DNA from: Pseudomonas frederiksbergensis
GTDB lineage: Bacteria > Pseudomonadota > Gammaproteobacteria > Pseudomonadales > Pseudomonadaceae
Reading direction: 5' to 3'
NCBI RefSeq assembly: GCF_003732665.1
Contig: NZ_MOBP01000009.1
Span: 86,622 to 150,621 of the forward strand
DNA length: 64,000 nucleotides
The notes beneath the pieces were generated by a model that saw nothing but the letters and a program-made list of their open reading frames with translations, did not search any database and was not told the DNA's origin. The position numbers and the translations under genes are program-made. Numbering within the stretch: position 1 is the stretch's first letter; each line of letters starts with the position of its first letter. Positions 40,195 through 47,863 of this stretch are shown piece by piece.

Positions 40195-40800
40195 TTACTT
40201 CTCGGCGCGCTCTTTAAGGGCTTTGAGGGTGTTGAACGGGGCATCGACTACGAACTTGTTGGCGATCATCGATGGCACGCTGCCGCCCGGCTCGGTGTGC
40301 ACCTGATAGGTTACTTCGACCTGATCACCCTTGGGTACGAACTTCCAGTAACCCTCGACTTTGGCGACCCGCACAAAACCTTTTTCCTCAGGAATGTACT
40401 TCGGCACGCCTTCGAGTTTGCGGGTCAGGCTGCCGTCGGCACCTTCGACGGTGGTGACGTGCAACACCGAATCACGCGGGGTGACGGGCCATGGGGTGTT
40501 GAACTGGGTGTAGGTCCAGCTCTGATCGCCTTCGTGCTTGAGCAACTTCTGGGCTTTGCACTCGTGAATCCAGGCACAGGCTCCCGCCACGTCTTCCTGC
40601 AGCGCGCGCAATTTGGCGATGGTGGTCTTCATCAGAGTGACGCCCTGGTAGGCCTTGTAATCGGAACCGGCCACTTCGCTCAGGGACACTTTGATGCCGT
40701 CTTCGTTTTTGGCGACTTTCCAGTCTTCAGCCTGGGCGGCCGAAGTGGCCAGCACAACCGTCAAACCACACAGCACAGCGATACGATGCAGCGAACCCAT
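40195..40800 (-). CDS. START-domain exported protein
   Basis: A 201-aa protein with a signal peptide (MGSLHRIAVLCGLTVVLATSAAQA) and then a lipid-binding START/Bet v1-type domain (EDGIKVSLSEVAGSDYKAYQGVT; GYWKFVPKGDQVEVTYQVHTEPGGSVP). The start at 40800 restores a clean signal peptide. Probably periplasmic and able to bind a hydrophobic ligand; its job is unknown. Followed closely by a terminator. Confidence 0.88.
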   Translation of the reverse strand: MGSLHRIAVLCGLTVVLATSAAQAEDWKVAKNEDGIKVSLSEVAGSDYKAYQGVTLMKTTIAKLRALQEDVAGACAWIHECKAQKLLKHEGDQSWTYTQFNTPWPVTPRDSVLHVTTVEGADGSLTRKLEGVPKYIPEEKGFVRVAKVEGYWKFVPKGDQVEVTYQVHTEPGGSVPSMIANKFVVDAPFNTLKALKERAEK

Positions 40801-40841
40801 AGTTTTATTCCTTATTGTTGAAGTTCCGTTCGTTGAACACA

Positions 40842-41096
40842 TCACGCCGCCGTCATTTGCTCCCACCAGCCAATCAGCCGGATGGCTTCTTCACTGCTGT
40901 TGCCGCAAACCTCGGCATCGGCTTGAAAGGCCGAACAGACCGCCGGACGCTCTGCCTGGCCGAAAATGTTGCACAGGTTTTCGACCGACAGTTGCACGCA
41001 ACGTTCTCCAGCGGGTTTGCCTTGCGGCATGCCGGGAATCGGTGAACTGATGGAAGGGGCAATACAGCAGGCGCCACAGCCTTCACGGCATTTCAT
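40842..41096 (-). CDS. YkgJ-family cysteine-cluster protein
   Basis: An 84-aa protein with the pattern CREGCGACC near the N-terminus, then CVQL, CNIF, CSAF and CGN, i.e. eight or more cysteines. This fits the YkgJ/UPF0153 metal-cluster family (zinc or Fe-S). Start ATG 41096, with the frame open just upstream. Function unknown. Precedes the START gene by 41 bp on the same strand, so they may be cotranscribed. Confidence 0.85.
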   Translation of the reverse strand: MKCREGCGACCIAPSISSPIPGMPQGKPAGERCVQLSVENLCNIFGQAERPAVCSAFQADAEVCGNSSEEAIRLIGWWEQMTAA

Positions 41097-41262
41097 GACG
41101 ACAAACACCTCGCGACGGGCAATGTGTAAAAGGGACGTGGCACAGAGTACCCGCTAAAACGACTGTTTAAAATTACTTGAAGGTGAGTTTTTACGCTCAA
41201 GCGAACGTGACCGACCAGTCTCCGACGAAGCGTCTGGCCCGCGGCTCACCGATGGGAATGAT

Positions 41263-41742
41263 TTAGCGCTTGAACTCGAATTCCAGTGCCGCGCCTTCGA
41301 CCTCGCGACGCTCTTCGTTGCGCAGTTGCAACTGCATTTCGTTGCTCAGCAGACGACCGTTGAGCTGGAAGTCACTGGATTTGTCGCCAAACATTTGTGG
41401 CAAGACCCCATCGTGCTTGGGCAATGGCACAGTCCCCTTGGGCTTGAGCTCTTCGACCATTTGCTTGGGCAGGCTCAAGTCAAGATTAGCGGGTGGCAGT
41501 TGGGTGGTCTTGACCACTTCACTGGCCGACTTGGACTTGGAAGCAATGGGCGGGCGCTTTTTGATGGGGGCGGCTTTCTTCTTGGCCGGCGTCGCTTTTT
41601 TGGCCGCGACCGGTTTCTTCGCGGTGGCCTGGGAACTGCTGGCGACCGGTTTTTCCTGGGCAGCAGCGGCCATGACACCTTCCGGTAACACAGTCATGAC
41701 GAGGCAGATTGACAGCCAGGCAGCAGAAAAAATCGGTTTCAT
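41263..41742 (-). CDS. Exported Lys/Ala/Pro-rich protein, unknown function
   Basis: A 159-aa protein. It has a signal peptide (about residues 1-25, ...EGVMAAAAQ), then a strongly basic, low-complexity segment rich in K/A/P (PVAAKKATPAKKKAAPIKK) at about 40-75. A more ordered C-terminal half has LSLPKQMVEELKPKGTVPLPK and ERREVEGAALEFEFKR. I do not recognise a domain. The basic stretch suggests contact with polyanions such as LPS or nucleic acid. Alone, between the YkgJ gene and the MocR regulator. Confidence 0.7.
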   Translation of the reverse strand: MKPIFSAAWLSICLVMTVLPEGVMAAAAQEKPVASSSQATAKKPVAAKKATPAKKKAAPIKKRPPIASKSKSASEVVKTTQLPPANLDLSLPKQMVEELKPKGTVPLPKHDGVLPQMFGDKSSDFQLNGRLLSNEMQLQLRNEERREVEGAALEFEFKR

Positions 41743-41831
41743 GGACCCAACGGCGCTAACGGCAGAGGGCCATATGCTCGCCTGTTAAACGCGCCATGAC
41801 AAGCACGGGCAGCAATGACCTGCCCGTGGAA

Positions 41832-43271
41832 TCAAAAACCGCTGGCTGTTTCCTGACACAGTTGGGTGGCCAGCAGCCCGAGGGTCATCAACGCCCGCTC
41901 GGCCTCGCGGTTCCAAGGCGTGCCGCAGTTCAGGCGAATGCAGTGATTGAATTGCTCGGTATTACTGAAAATCAGCCCCGGCGCGATGCTGATGCCTTGC
42001 TGCAAGGCCCGCACATGCAATTCCTGGGTATTGACCCGCCCCGGCAGGCTGACCCACAAAATGAAGCCACCGGTTGGCCGGCTCATCTGCGTGCCTTCGG
42101 GGAAGTACTGCTGCACCGCCAACTGGAAGGCACTGAGATTCTTGCGGTACTCCTGGCGGATGAAGCGCAAATGCCGGTCGTAGCCGCCGTTTTCCAGATA
42201 CGCCGCGATGCCCATCTGCGTGACGCTGCACGCCGAATGGGTGCTGAAGGTCTGCAAACGCTGGATTTCCTGCTGGTACTTGCCCGCGATCATCCAGCCG
42301 ATCCGCACCCCCGGCGACAGGGTCTTGGAGAAACTCGAGCAATAGATCACCCGGTCGAGCCGGTCGTAGGCCTTGAGGGATTTGGTGCGGCCCTGCTCGA
42401 ACATCAATTCGCCGTAGATATCGTCTTCGACAATCTGGATATCGAAATCCGAGGCCAGGCGCAGCAGTTGCTTCTGGCGCTCTTCGGGCATGGTGCCGCC
42501 CAGTGGATTGCTCAGGCGGGTGGTGAGCACCAACGCCTTGATCGACCACTGGTTGGCCGCCAGTTGCAGGGCTTCGAGGCTCATCCCGGTGGCCGGATCG
42601 CTGGGAATTTCGATGACTTTGAGGCCCAGCAAGTCGGCCAGTTGCAGCAGACCGTAATAAGTCGGCGACTCAGCGGCGATCAGGTCCCCCGGCCGGGTCA
42701 GGACCCGCAGCGACATCTGCAAGGCATCGACACAACCGTGGGTGATCACCACTTCGGACGGATCGACCACCACGCCGGCATCACGCATGCGGATCGCCAC
42801 TTGTCGGCGCAACGGCTCGAAACCGGGACTGAACATGTAACTGAACGCCCGAGGACTATGGAACCGGGTGACCTTGGCCAATTGCTGGTGCAGCGCCCGC
42901 ACCGGCAAATAGTCGACGCTCGGCACCGCAGCGCCCAGTGGGAACACGCCTTCGCGGCGGGACTCCACCAACACTTGCTGGATGATGCTGCTGCGAGTGA
43001 CCAGGCCGGGCCGCTCGACCCGGGCGATGTCCGGGGTCGGCGCGGTCAGCGCCGGGGTCTGGTGTACGTAGTAACCCGATTGCGGCCGGGCACGAATCAG
43101 GCCCTGGTCCTCAAGGTTGGCGTAAGCCTGCAGCACCGTCGCATGGCTGACATTGAGCTGCGAGCTCATCTTGCGCACCGATGGCACGCGCTCCCCCGGT
43201 TGATAGACACCACGACGGATGTCCTCGGCCAGTTGCTGAGCAATACGTTGGTAGAGCAAGAGATTGGTCAT
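41832..43271 (-). CDS. MocR-family regulator (GntR HTH + aminotransferase)
   Basis: A 479-aa PLP-binding regulator. The GntR winged helix is at about residues 1-72 (GERVPSVRKMSSQLNVSHATVLQAYANLEDQGLI). The aspartate-aminotransferase fold runs from about 110 to the end, with the PLP lysine in CSSFSKTLSPGVRIGW and D in VEDDIYGEL. It resembles YdcR-type members. These proteins usually control a nearby gene of vitamin B6, amino acid or transport metabolism, but no obvious divergent target is present. Confidence 0.88.
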   Translation of the reverse strand: MTNLLLYQRIAQQLAEDIRRGVYQPGERVPSVRKMSSQLNVSHATVLQAYANLEDQGLIRARPQSGYYVHQTPALTAPTPDIARVERPGLVTRSSIIQQVLVESRREGVFPLGAAVPSVDYLPVRALHQQLAKVTRFHSPRAFSYMFSPGFEPLRRQVAIRMRDAGVVVDPSEVVITHGCVDALQMSLRVLTRPGDLIAAESPTYYGLLQLADLLGLKVIEIPSDPATGMSLEALQLAANQWSIKALVLTTRLSNPLGGTMPEERQKQLLRLASDFDIQIVEDDIYGELMFEQGRTKSLKAYDRLDRVIYCSSFSKTLSPGVRIGWMIAGKYQQEIQRLQTFSTHSACSVTQMGIAAYLENGGYDRHLRFIRQEYRKNLSAFQLAVQQYFPEGTQMSRPTGGFILWVSLPGRVNTQELHVRALQQGISIAPGLIFSNTEQFNHCIRLNCGTPWNREAERALMTLGLLATQLCQETASGF

Positions 43272-43436
43272 GACGCAGTACTCGATTTCACGGGCATTTT
43301 ATTCTTGTGTGAAACAATACCGGAACAGTTTAGAAGTGTACGGGGACAGTTGCCACAATAGTCGACCGTACAGTGCAGTGTCAGCAAAATCTGTACTGCT
43401 TTTTTGAAGAGCGTGAAGTGATTCGCAGGCACAAAA

Positions 43437-43466
43437 AAACCCGGCGCTGTCTGGCAGGCCGGGTTT
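43437..43466 (-). terminator. Terminator of the SBP-DUF4398-OmpA operon
   Basis: On the minus strand, AAACCCGGC and GCCGGGTTT arms are followed by a run of seven T and GTGCC. It lies about 95 bp after the OmpA-domain gene, beyond a family-C REP. Confidence 0.85.
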
Positions 43467-43562
43467 GTAGGAGCTGTCGAGTGAAACGAGGCTGCGATCT
43501 TTTCTGGCCCACTTGAGTATCGAGAGCAAGATCAAAAGATCGCAGGCTTCGCCAGCTCCTAC
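43465..43562. repeat. REP-like pair, family C
   Basis: Two inverted family-C arms (GAGCTGTCGAGTGAAACGAG on the left, GATCAAAAGATCGCAGGCTT on the right). The right arm touches the stop codon of the OmpA-domain gene. Confidence 0.85.
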
Positions 43563-44371
43563 CGGGCAGCGCCGAGCTGGCCTTTTTCGTCGGAGAACAC
43601 AATTTCCACCCGACGGTTCTGCGCACGGCCACGTTCGGTGGCGTTCACGTCCACCGGGTATTCATCGCCATAGCCTTCGACCTGGATGCGTTTGTCGTCG
43701 ATGCCCAGGTCCATCAGCACATCGGCCACCGATTGCGCACGGTCACGGGACAGCTTGAGGTTGTCCTGCTTGCCGCCGGTGCTGTCGGTGTAGCCTTCGA
43801 TCCGCACCACGCGCTTGGGATTGAGCTGCAGGAATTGCACGATCTTCAACACGACGCGGTTTGCCGAGTTTTTCAATTCTGCTTCGCCGGTGTCGAACAG
43901 CACATCGCCCAGGGTCATCACCAAACCACGGTCGGTCTGGGTGGTGGCCAGTGCGACGATTTGCTCTTCAAGCCACTTGCCCTGTTGCTGCACGCTGAGC
44001 AACTTGGATTCGCGCAGGGCCAATTGCAGGCGCTGGCGCTCCAGTTCGAGCTTCGCCGCCTTCTCTTCGTTGAGCACCTGGTTGGTGTGTTCACGGGCAA
44101 TGGCGCTGTAGCGCTGGCTCAGGTAAGCGTAATGCACCACATCGGAACCGCTGCCCCAATAGCTGGACAGACGATCAGCGCGGGCCAGCGACTCACCGGC
44201 GCGGATCACGTCTTTCGGCGCGATACGCAACACGTTGGAGTCTTCCTTGACCTTCTGGAAGTCGGCACCGGCATCTTGCAACGCGGACTCGCTGTGCTGG
44301 CCGGCGCAGCCGTAAAGGCTGACGCAACCAACCAGGATCAAACCGCCGAGCGCTTTGGACTTGAGACTCAT
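43559..44371 (-). CDS. OmpA-domain lipoprotein with DUF4398-like N-terminus
   Basis: A 270-aa lipoprotein: lipobox LYGC at about 19-22, then a helical, coiled-coil-like region (about 35-135, SQRYSAIAREHTNQVLNEEKAAKLELERQRLQLALRES). The C-terminal OmpA peptidoglycan-binding domain runs from about 148 to 262 (YTDSTGGKQDNLKLSRDRAQSVAD; ERGRAQNRRVEI). It overlaps the DUF4398 lipoprotein gene by 4 bp (ATGA). It likely tethers the outer membrane to peptidoglycan. Part of an operon with an SBP and a DUF4398 lipoprotein. Confidence 0.9.
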   Translation of the reverse strand: MSLKSKALGGLILVGCVSLYGCAGQHSESALQDAGADFQKVKEDSNVLRIAPKDVIRAGESLARADRLSSYWGSGSDVVHYAYLSQRYSAIAREHTNQVLNEEKAAKLELERQRLQLALRESKLLSVQQQGKWLEEQIVALATTQTDRGLVMTLGDVLFDTGEAELKNSANRVVLKIVQFLQLNPKRVVRIEGYTDSTGGKQDNLKLSRDRAQSVADVLMDLGIDDKRIQVEGYGDEYPVDVNATERGRAQNRRVEIVFSDEKGQLGAAR

Positions 44372-44724
44372 TGGGCATCTCCCAGTTGCTTGCGCAGGCG
44401 AGTGATGCGGGTATTGAGAAGATTCAACTGCTCTTGGCTCTTGAGGGTCAGGACCTTGGCTTCGGCCAGGCGTGCGTCCAGTTCAGCCTGTTCGGCGCGC
44501 ATGCGGGCATGCTTGTAGGACTGGTCGGTCATGTCGCCCTGGGCGCGGGAGAACTTGTCTTCGGCCAGTTTCAACTCCGGCACGTCTTCAGCGGTGCCAC
44601 CCACGGCCTTGGCTTGTTCGAGTGCCTGCTCGGTCAGGCGAATTTGTTCATTCGGCGCCGGATCGGCTGCACAACCCGCCAGAGCCAGAACGGCCAGGGC
44701 AGCGAAAAGAGGTCGAATACTCAC
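44368..44724 (-). CDS. DUF4398 lipoprotein
   Basis: A 118-aa lipoprotein: signal and lipobox LALAGC (C18), then a mostly helical domain with NEQIRLTEQALEQAKAVGG and LKLAEDKFSRAQGDMTDQSYKHARMRAEQAELDARLAEAK, typical of DUF4398. It overlaps the start of the OmpA-domain gene and begins 9 bp after the SBP gene. Function unknown; probably an outer-membrane partner of the OmpA-type protein. Confidence 0.85.
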   Translation of the reverse strand: MSIRPLFAALAVLALAGCAADPAPNEQIRLTEQALEQAKAVGGTAEDVPELKLAEDKFSRAQGDMTDQSYKHARMRAEQAELDARLAEAKVLTLKSQEQLNLLNTRITRLRKQLGDAQ

Positions 44725-44733
44725 TAAAAATCC

Positions 44734-45558
44734 CTACTGTTTTGGGGTACTGGCGGGTTGCTGTTGCTGCGACTTCCAACGCTCGATATTGCGTTGCAGC
44801 ACAGCTTCCGTCAGTCCGGACGCGGGCAATTCTGTCATCTTTTTGGCCAGCTGTCCGCGCAACCACGGATCGTTGCAGGCGGAGTTATGGGAAACCGCGA
44901 GGAACAGGCCGGGTCGGTCGACCGGTTGCGGGTACGTCTGTAAGTCGTTGCCCATGCCCAATGCCTGCGCGGCGGCCATGCCCGAATAGCGTCCGGCGAG
45001 TACAAATTCGACTTCGCCCAGAAGCAATTTCTGAAAGGCCTGGGTCAGGTTTGGTGTTCGGGTGAGGGTCAATTGCTGCTCGGCGAAAGTGCCGAATTCC
45101 CGGGTCATTCGAGACTTTTCCGACACGGCGCCCGAGTGCCCGCGCAAATCGTTCGCTTCGCTGTACGGCAGCGTCGAACCTTTGCGGGTCCAGACCAGAT
45201 AATCGTTTTCCAGCAGCGGCGGATGGATGTAATCCAGGTTTTCCAGCTCATTGAGCGTCAACGGTGCGTCCGCCAGCATGTCCATGCGCCCGCTGCGCAC
45301 TTCGTCCAGGGCCTGGGCGCGTTTGCCGGCGTAGAGCATTTCGATCTTGATGCCCAACTCCCCCGCCACTTGCTGCAACAAATCGGCACTGGCGCCGATC
45401 AGGTGCTTGGGGTTCTGCGGGTCTTGCCACAGGTACGGCGGTGCATCCGGGCTGCCGGTGACCACCAGGCGTTCGCATTTGCCCACGGCGCTGGCGAGCC
45501 CTGGCAACAGCGTCAGGCCCAGCAATAATGTCCGGCCATACAGGCGGCGCAGATCCAT
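44734..45558 (-). CDS. Periplasmic solute-binding protein (SBP_bac_3 type)
   Basis: A 274-aa protein with a signal peptide (GLTLLPGLASA, cleavage about residue 24), then a type-2 periplasmic binding fold (ERLVVTGSPDAPPYLWQDPQNPKHLIGASADLLQQVAGELG; VRSGRMDMLADAPLT). No permease or ATPase is nearby, so it is an orphan SBP or a sensor-like binding protein. It starts the operon with the DUF4398 and OmpA lipoproteins, which hints at an envelope role rather than uptake. Confidence 0.85.
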   Translation of the reverse strand: MDLRRLYGRTLLLGLTLLPGLASAVGKCERLVVTGSPDAPPYLWQDPQNPKHLIGASADLLQQVAGELGIKIEMLYAGKRAQALDEVRSGRMDMLADAPLTLNELENLDYIHPPLLENDYLVWTRKGSTLPYSEANDLRGHSGAVSEKSRMTREFGTFAEQQLTLTRTPNLTQAFQKLLLGEVEFVLAGRYSGMAAAQALGMGNDLQTYPQPVDRPGLFLAVSHNSACNDPWLRGQLAKKMTELPASGLTEAVLQRNIERWKSQQQQPASTPKQ

Positions 45559-45588
45559 GGCAAAGCTCTCCCACTCAAATCCGAAACA

Positions 45589-45616
45589 AAAAAAAGCCCG
45601 ACCAAAAGGCCGGGCT
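45589..45616 (-). terminator. Intrinsic terminator of etfBA
   Basis: On the minus strand, an AGCCCGG / TCGGGCT stem (one internal mismatch) with a TTTT-containing loop is followed by about nine T. It lies directly after etfA and before the SBP gene. Confidence 0.88.
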
Positions 45617-45638
45617 CTTTATAGTTTAAGCCGCTGGA

Positions 45639-46568
45639 TTAGACCAGCTTCTCGAACTCGGGGATGGCTTCGAACAGGTCTGCCACCAGGCCGTAATCGG
45701 CCACCTGGAAGATCGGCGCTTCTTCGTCCTTGTTGATCGCAACGATCACTTTGGAGTCTTTCATGCCGGCCAAGTGCTGGATCGCGCCGGAGATACCGAC
45801 CGCGATGTACAGCTGTGGAGCAACGATCTTGCCGGTCTGACCGACCTGCATGTCGTTGGGTACGAAACCTGCGTCGACCGCAGCGCGGGAAGCGCCGACG
45901 GCAGCGCCCAGCTTGTCGGCCAGGGCGTACAGGTGTTTGAAGTTATCGCCGTTCTGCATGCCACGGCCACCGGAAACGACGATCTTGGCGGCGGTCAGTT
46001 CCGGACGATCGGACTTGGCCAGTTCTTCGCCAACGAAGCTGGAAATGCCAGCGTCGTGGGCAGCCGCAACCGCTTCAACAGCAGCCGAACCACCTTCAGC
46101 AGCCACCGGGTCGAAACCGGTGGCGCGTACGGTGATCACTTTCACTGCGGCGTTCGATTGAACGGTAGCGATGGCGTTACCCGCGTAGATCGGGCGCTTG
46201 AAGGTGTCAGCGCTTTCAACCGAGATGATCTCGGAGATCTGGTCAACGTCCAACTGCGCGGCTACGCGTGGCAGGATGTTTTTGCCGTTGGACGTCGCGG
46301 CAGCCAGGATGTGGCTGTAGCCCTTGCCCAACTCTGCAACCAGAGGCGCGACGTTTTCCGGCAACTGGTGAGCGTAGGCGGCGTTGTCGGCCACCAGCAC
46401 TTTCGCCACGCCAGCGATTTTCGCAGCGGCTTCAGCCACGGCGCCAGCGCCTTGACCGGCGACCAGAACGTGGATGTCACCGCCGATTTTGGCGGCAGCA
46501 GCGACGGTGTTCAGCGTGGCCGGGGCCAGCACTTTGTTGTCGTGTTCAGCAATAACCAAGATAGTCAT
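45639..46568 (-). CDS. etfA: Electron transfer flavoprotein alpha subunit
   Basis: A 309-aa ETF alpha subunit. The C-terminal FAD-binding domain contains [27 protein letters not shown] and [27 protein letters not shown]. With EtfB it takes electrons from acyl-CoA and other dehydrogenases and passes them to ETF:ubiquinone oxidoreductase. It begins right after the etfB stop codon. The unit ends in a strong terminator. Confidence 0.97.
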   Translation of the reverse strand: MTILVIAEHDNKVLAPATLNTVAAAAKIGGDIHVLVAGQGAGAVAEAAAKIAGVAKVLVADNAAYAHQLPENVAPLVAELGKGYSHILAAATSNGKNILPRVAAQLDVDQISEIISVESADTFKRPIYAGNAIATVQSNAAVKVITVRATGFDPVAAEGGSAAVEAVAAAHDAGISSFVGEELAKSDRPELTAAKIVVSGGRGMQNGDNFKHLYALADKLGAAVGASRAAVDAGFVPNDMQVGQTGKIVAPQLYIAVGISGAIQHLAGMKDSKVIVAINKDEEAPIFQVADYGLVADLFEAIPEFEKLV

Positions 46569-47318
46569 TTAGATTACCTTCGCTTCGTTTTTCAGTTTCT
46601 CGACCAGTTCAGCCACCGACTTGACCTTGATACCCGCGCTGCGTGCAGCCGGCGCTTCGACTTTTACGGTCTTGTTGGTGGAGGCGGTGGAAACGCCCAA
46701 AGCGTCCGGAGTCAGCACTTCGAGAGGCTTCTTCTTGGCTTTCATGATGTTTGGCAGGGACGCGTAACGCGGCTCGTTCAAACGCAGGTCGGTGGTGACG
46801 ATGGCCGGCAGTTTCAGGGAAACTGTCTGCGCGCCGCCGTCGATTTCGCGGGTCACGGCAACGGTGTCGCCAGTGACTTCGACTTTCGAAGCGAATGTGC
46901 CCTGACCGTAGCCGCTCAATGCAGCGAGCATCTGGCCGGTCTGGTTGTTGTCGCTGTCGATGGCTTGTTTGCCGAGGATCACCAGCTGAGGCTGTTCCTT
47001 GTCGACAACGGCTTTCAACAGCTTGGCAACAGCCAGGGATGTCAGATCTTCAGCGGATTCGACGAGGATGGCGCGGTCGGCACCCAGAGCCAGCGCGGTG
47101 CGCAGTTGCTCTTGAGCGGTGGACGGGCCGATGGAGACGACGACGATTTCAGTCGCAACGCCTTTCTCTTTCAGGCGTACGGCTTCTTCCACGGCGATTT
47201 CGCAGAATGGGTTCATCGACATCTTCACGTTAGCGAGGTCGACGCCGGAATTGTCCGCCTTGACGCGAACCTTGACGTTGTAATCCACAACGCGTTTGAC
47301 AGCTACAAGAACCTTCAT
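46569..47318 (-). CDS. etfB: Electron transfer flavoprotein beta subunit
   Basis: A 249-aa ETF beta subunit. It starts [20 protein letters not shown]. It has the ETF beta signature region around [19 protein letters not shown] and [37 protein letters not shown] precedes the ATG. First gene of the etfBA unit, divergent from etf-QO, which receives its electrons. Confidence 0.97.
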   Translation of the reverse strand: MKVLVAVKRVVDYNVKVRVKADNSGVDLANVKMSMNPFCEIAVEEAVRLKEKGVATEIVVVSIGPSTAQEQLRTALALGADRAILVESAEDLTSLAVAKLLKAVVDKEQPQLVILGKQAIDSDNNQTGQMLAALSGYGQGTFASKVEVTGDTVAVTREIDGGAQTVSLKLPAIVTTDLRLNEPRYASLPNIMKAKKKPLEVLTPDALGVSTASTNKTVKVEAPAARSAGIKVKSVAELVEKLKNEAKVI

Positions 47319-47693
47319 GGATTCCTCGTTACTCTCCGGTGAAAAGAAAGTCGCCTAGGCGAACCTGGCGGTTGATGCTCGTGGGCGCAAGGGCACCTCT
47401 AAAAACGCTGGCATCTGAACGGGGTGACACGGCTCGCGTTGCTGATGACCGTTCGTCAGTGGTGACCGATGAGTCATTCATTACCGCGGCGTGTAAACTG
47501 CGCGCCGAATCTTCGTGGCGCATCACCTTGTACTGCCATCGCCCTGTCTTTAGAGGTGCTCTTGAAACCAACAGTCAGCCTACGGCGAGCGCAAAACCGC
47601 CCGTATCTTGACCGGAACACCTATTCCGGTCAATACGGCAAAATGGCCAGTCATAAGCCGCGTGACTTTGATTTCTCTGGCTCCGAGCCAATT

Positions 47694-47708
47694 CAAACAA
47701 ACGTTTGT
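47694..47708. promoter_or_regulatory. PsrA-like operator
   Basis: CAAAC-N4-GTTTG (47694-47707), containing the perfect palindrome ACAAACGTTTGT (47697-47708). It fits the known PsrA consensus ([G/C]AAAC, 2-4 bases, GTTT[G/C]). PsrA is a fatty-acid-responsive repressor of beta-oxidation genes. It ends 2 bp before the -35 box at 47710. Confidence 0.7.
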
Positions 47709-47709
47709 A

Positions 47710-47738
47710 TTGGACGCTAGGAGTGGTGTAGATATAAT
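47710..47738 (+). promoter_or_regulatory. Sigma70 promoter of etf-QO
   Basis: TTGGAC (47710-47715), a 17-bp spacer and a perfect TATAAT (47733-47738). Predicted start near 47745, leaving a leader of about 120 nt before the GTG of etf-QO. The adjacent PsrA-like site would compete with RNA polymerase. Confidence 0.75.
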
Positions 47739-47863
47739 GCGCCACCCAGAGAGAAAGGTGGCTCATCGATTGTCCTCTTCCGGCCTTGCGCCGGGATTCA
47801 TGGATGCGACACCAAACCTCCAATTAGAAAAAAAACTGTTGAGCCTTGAGTAGGAGATAACCT

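Larger units (their letters stand above)
47319..47863. promoter_or_regulatory. Divergent regulatory region between etfBA and etf-QO
   Basis: A 545-bp gap with no convincing coding sequence. It holds the promoter and PsrA-like operator of etf-QO, an 11-bp inverted repeat (GCACCTCTAAA at 47393-47403, TTTAGAGGTGC at 47549-47559) and presumably the etfBA promoter, which I could not place. ORFs on both strands here partly mirror each other because of the inverted repeat. Confidence 0.6.

Noticed and set aside
47329..47611. Overlapping ORFs on both strands in the etf regulatory gap
   Set aside because: Their similar peptides come from the inverted repeat; no ribosome site or family match is visible.
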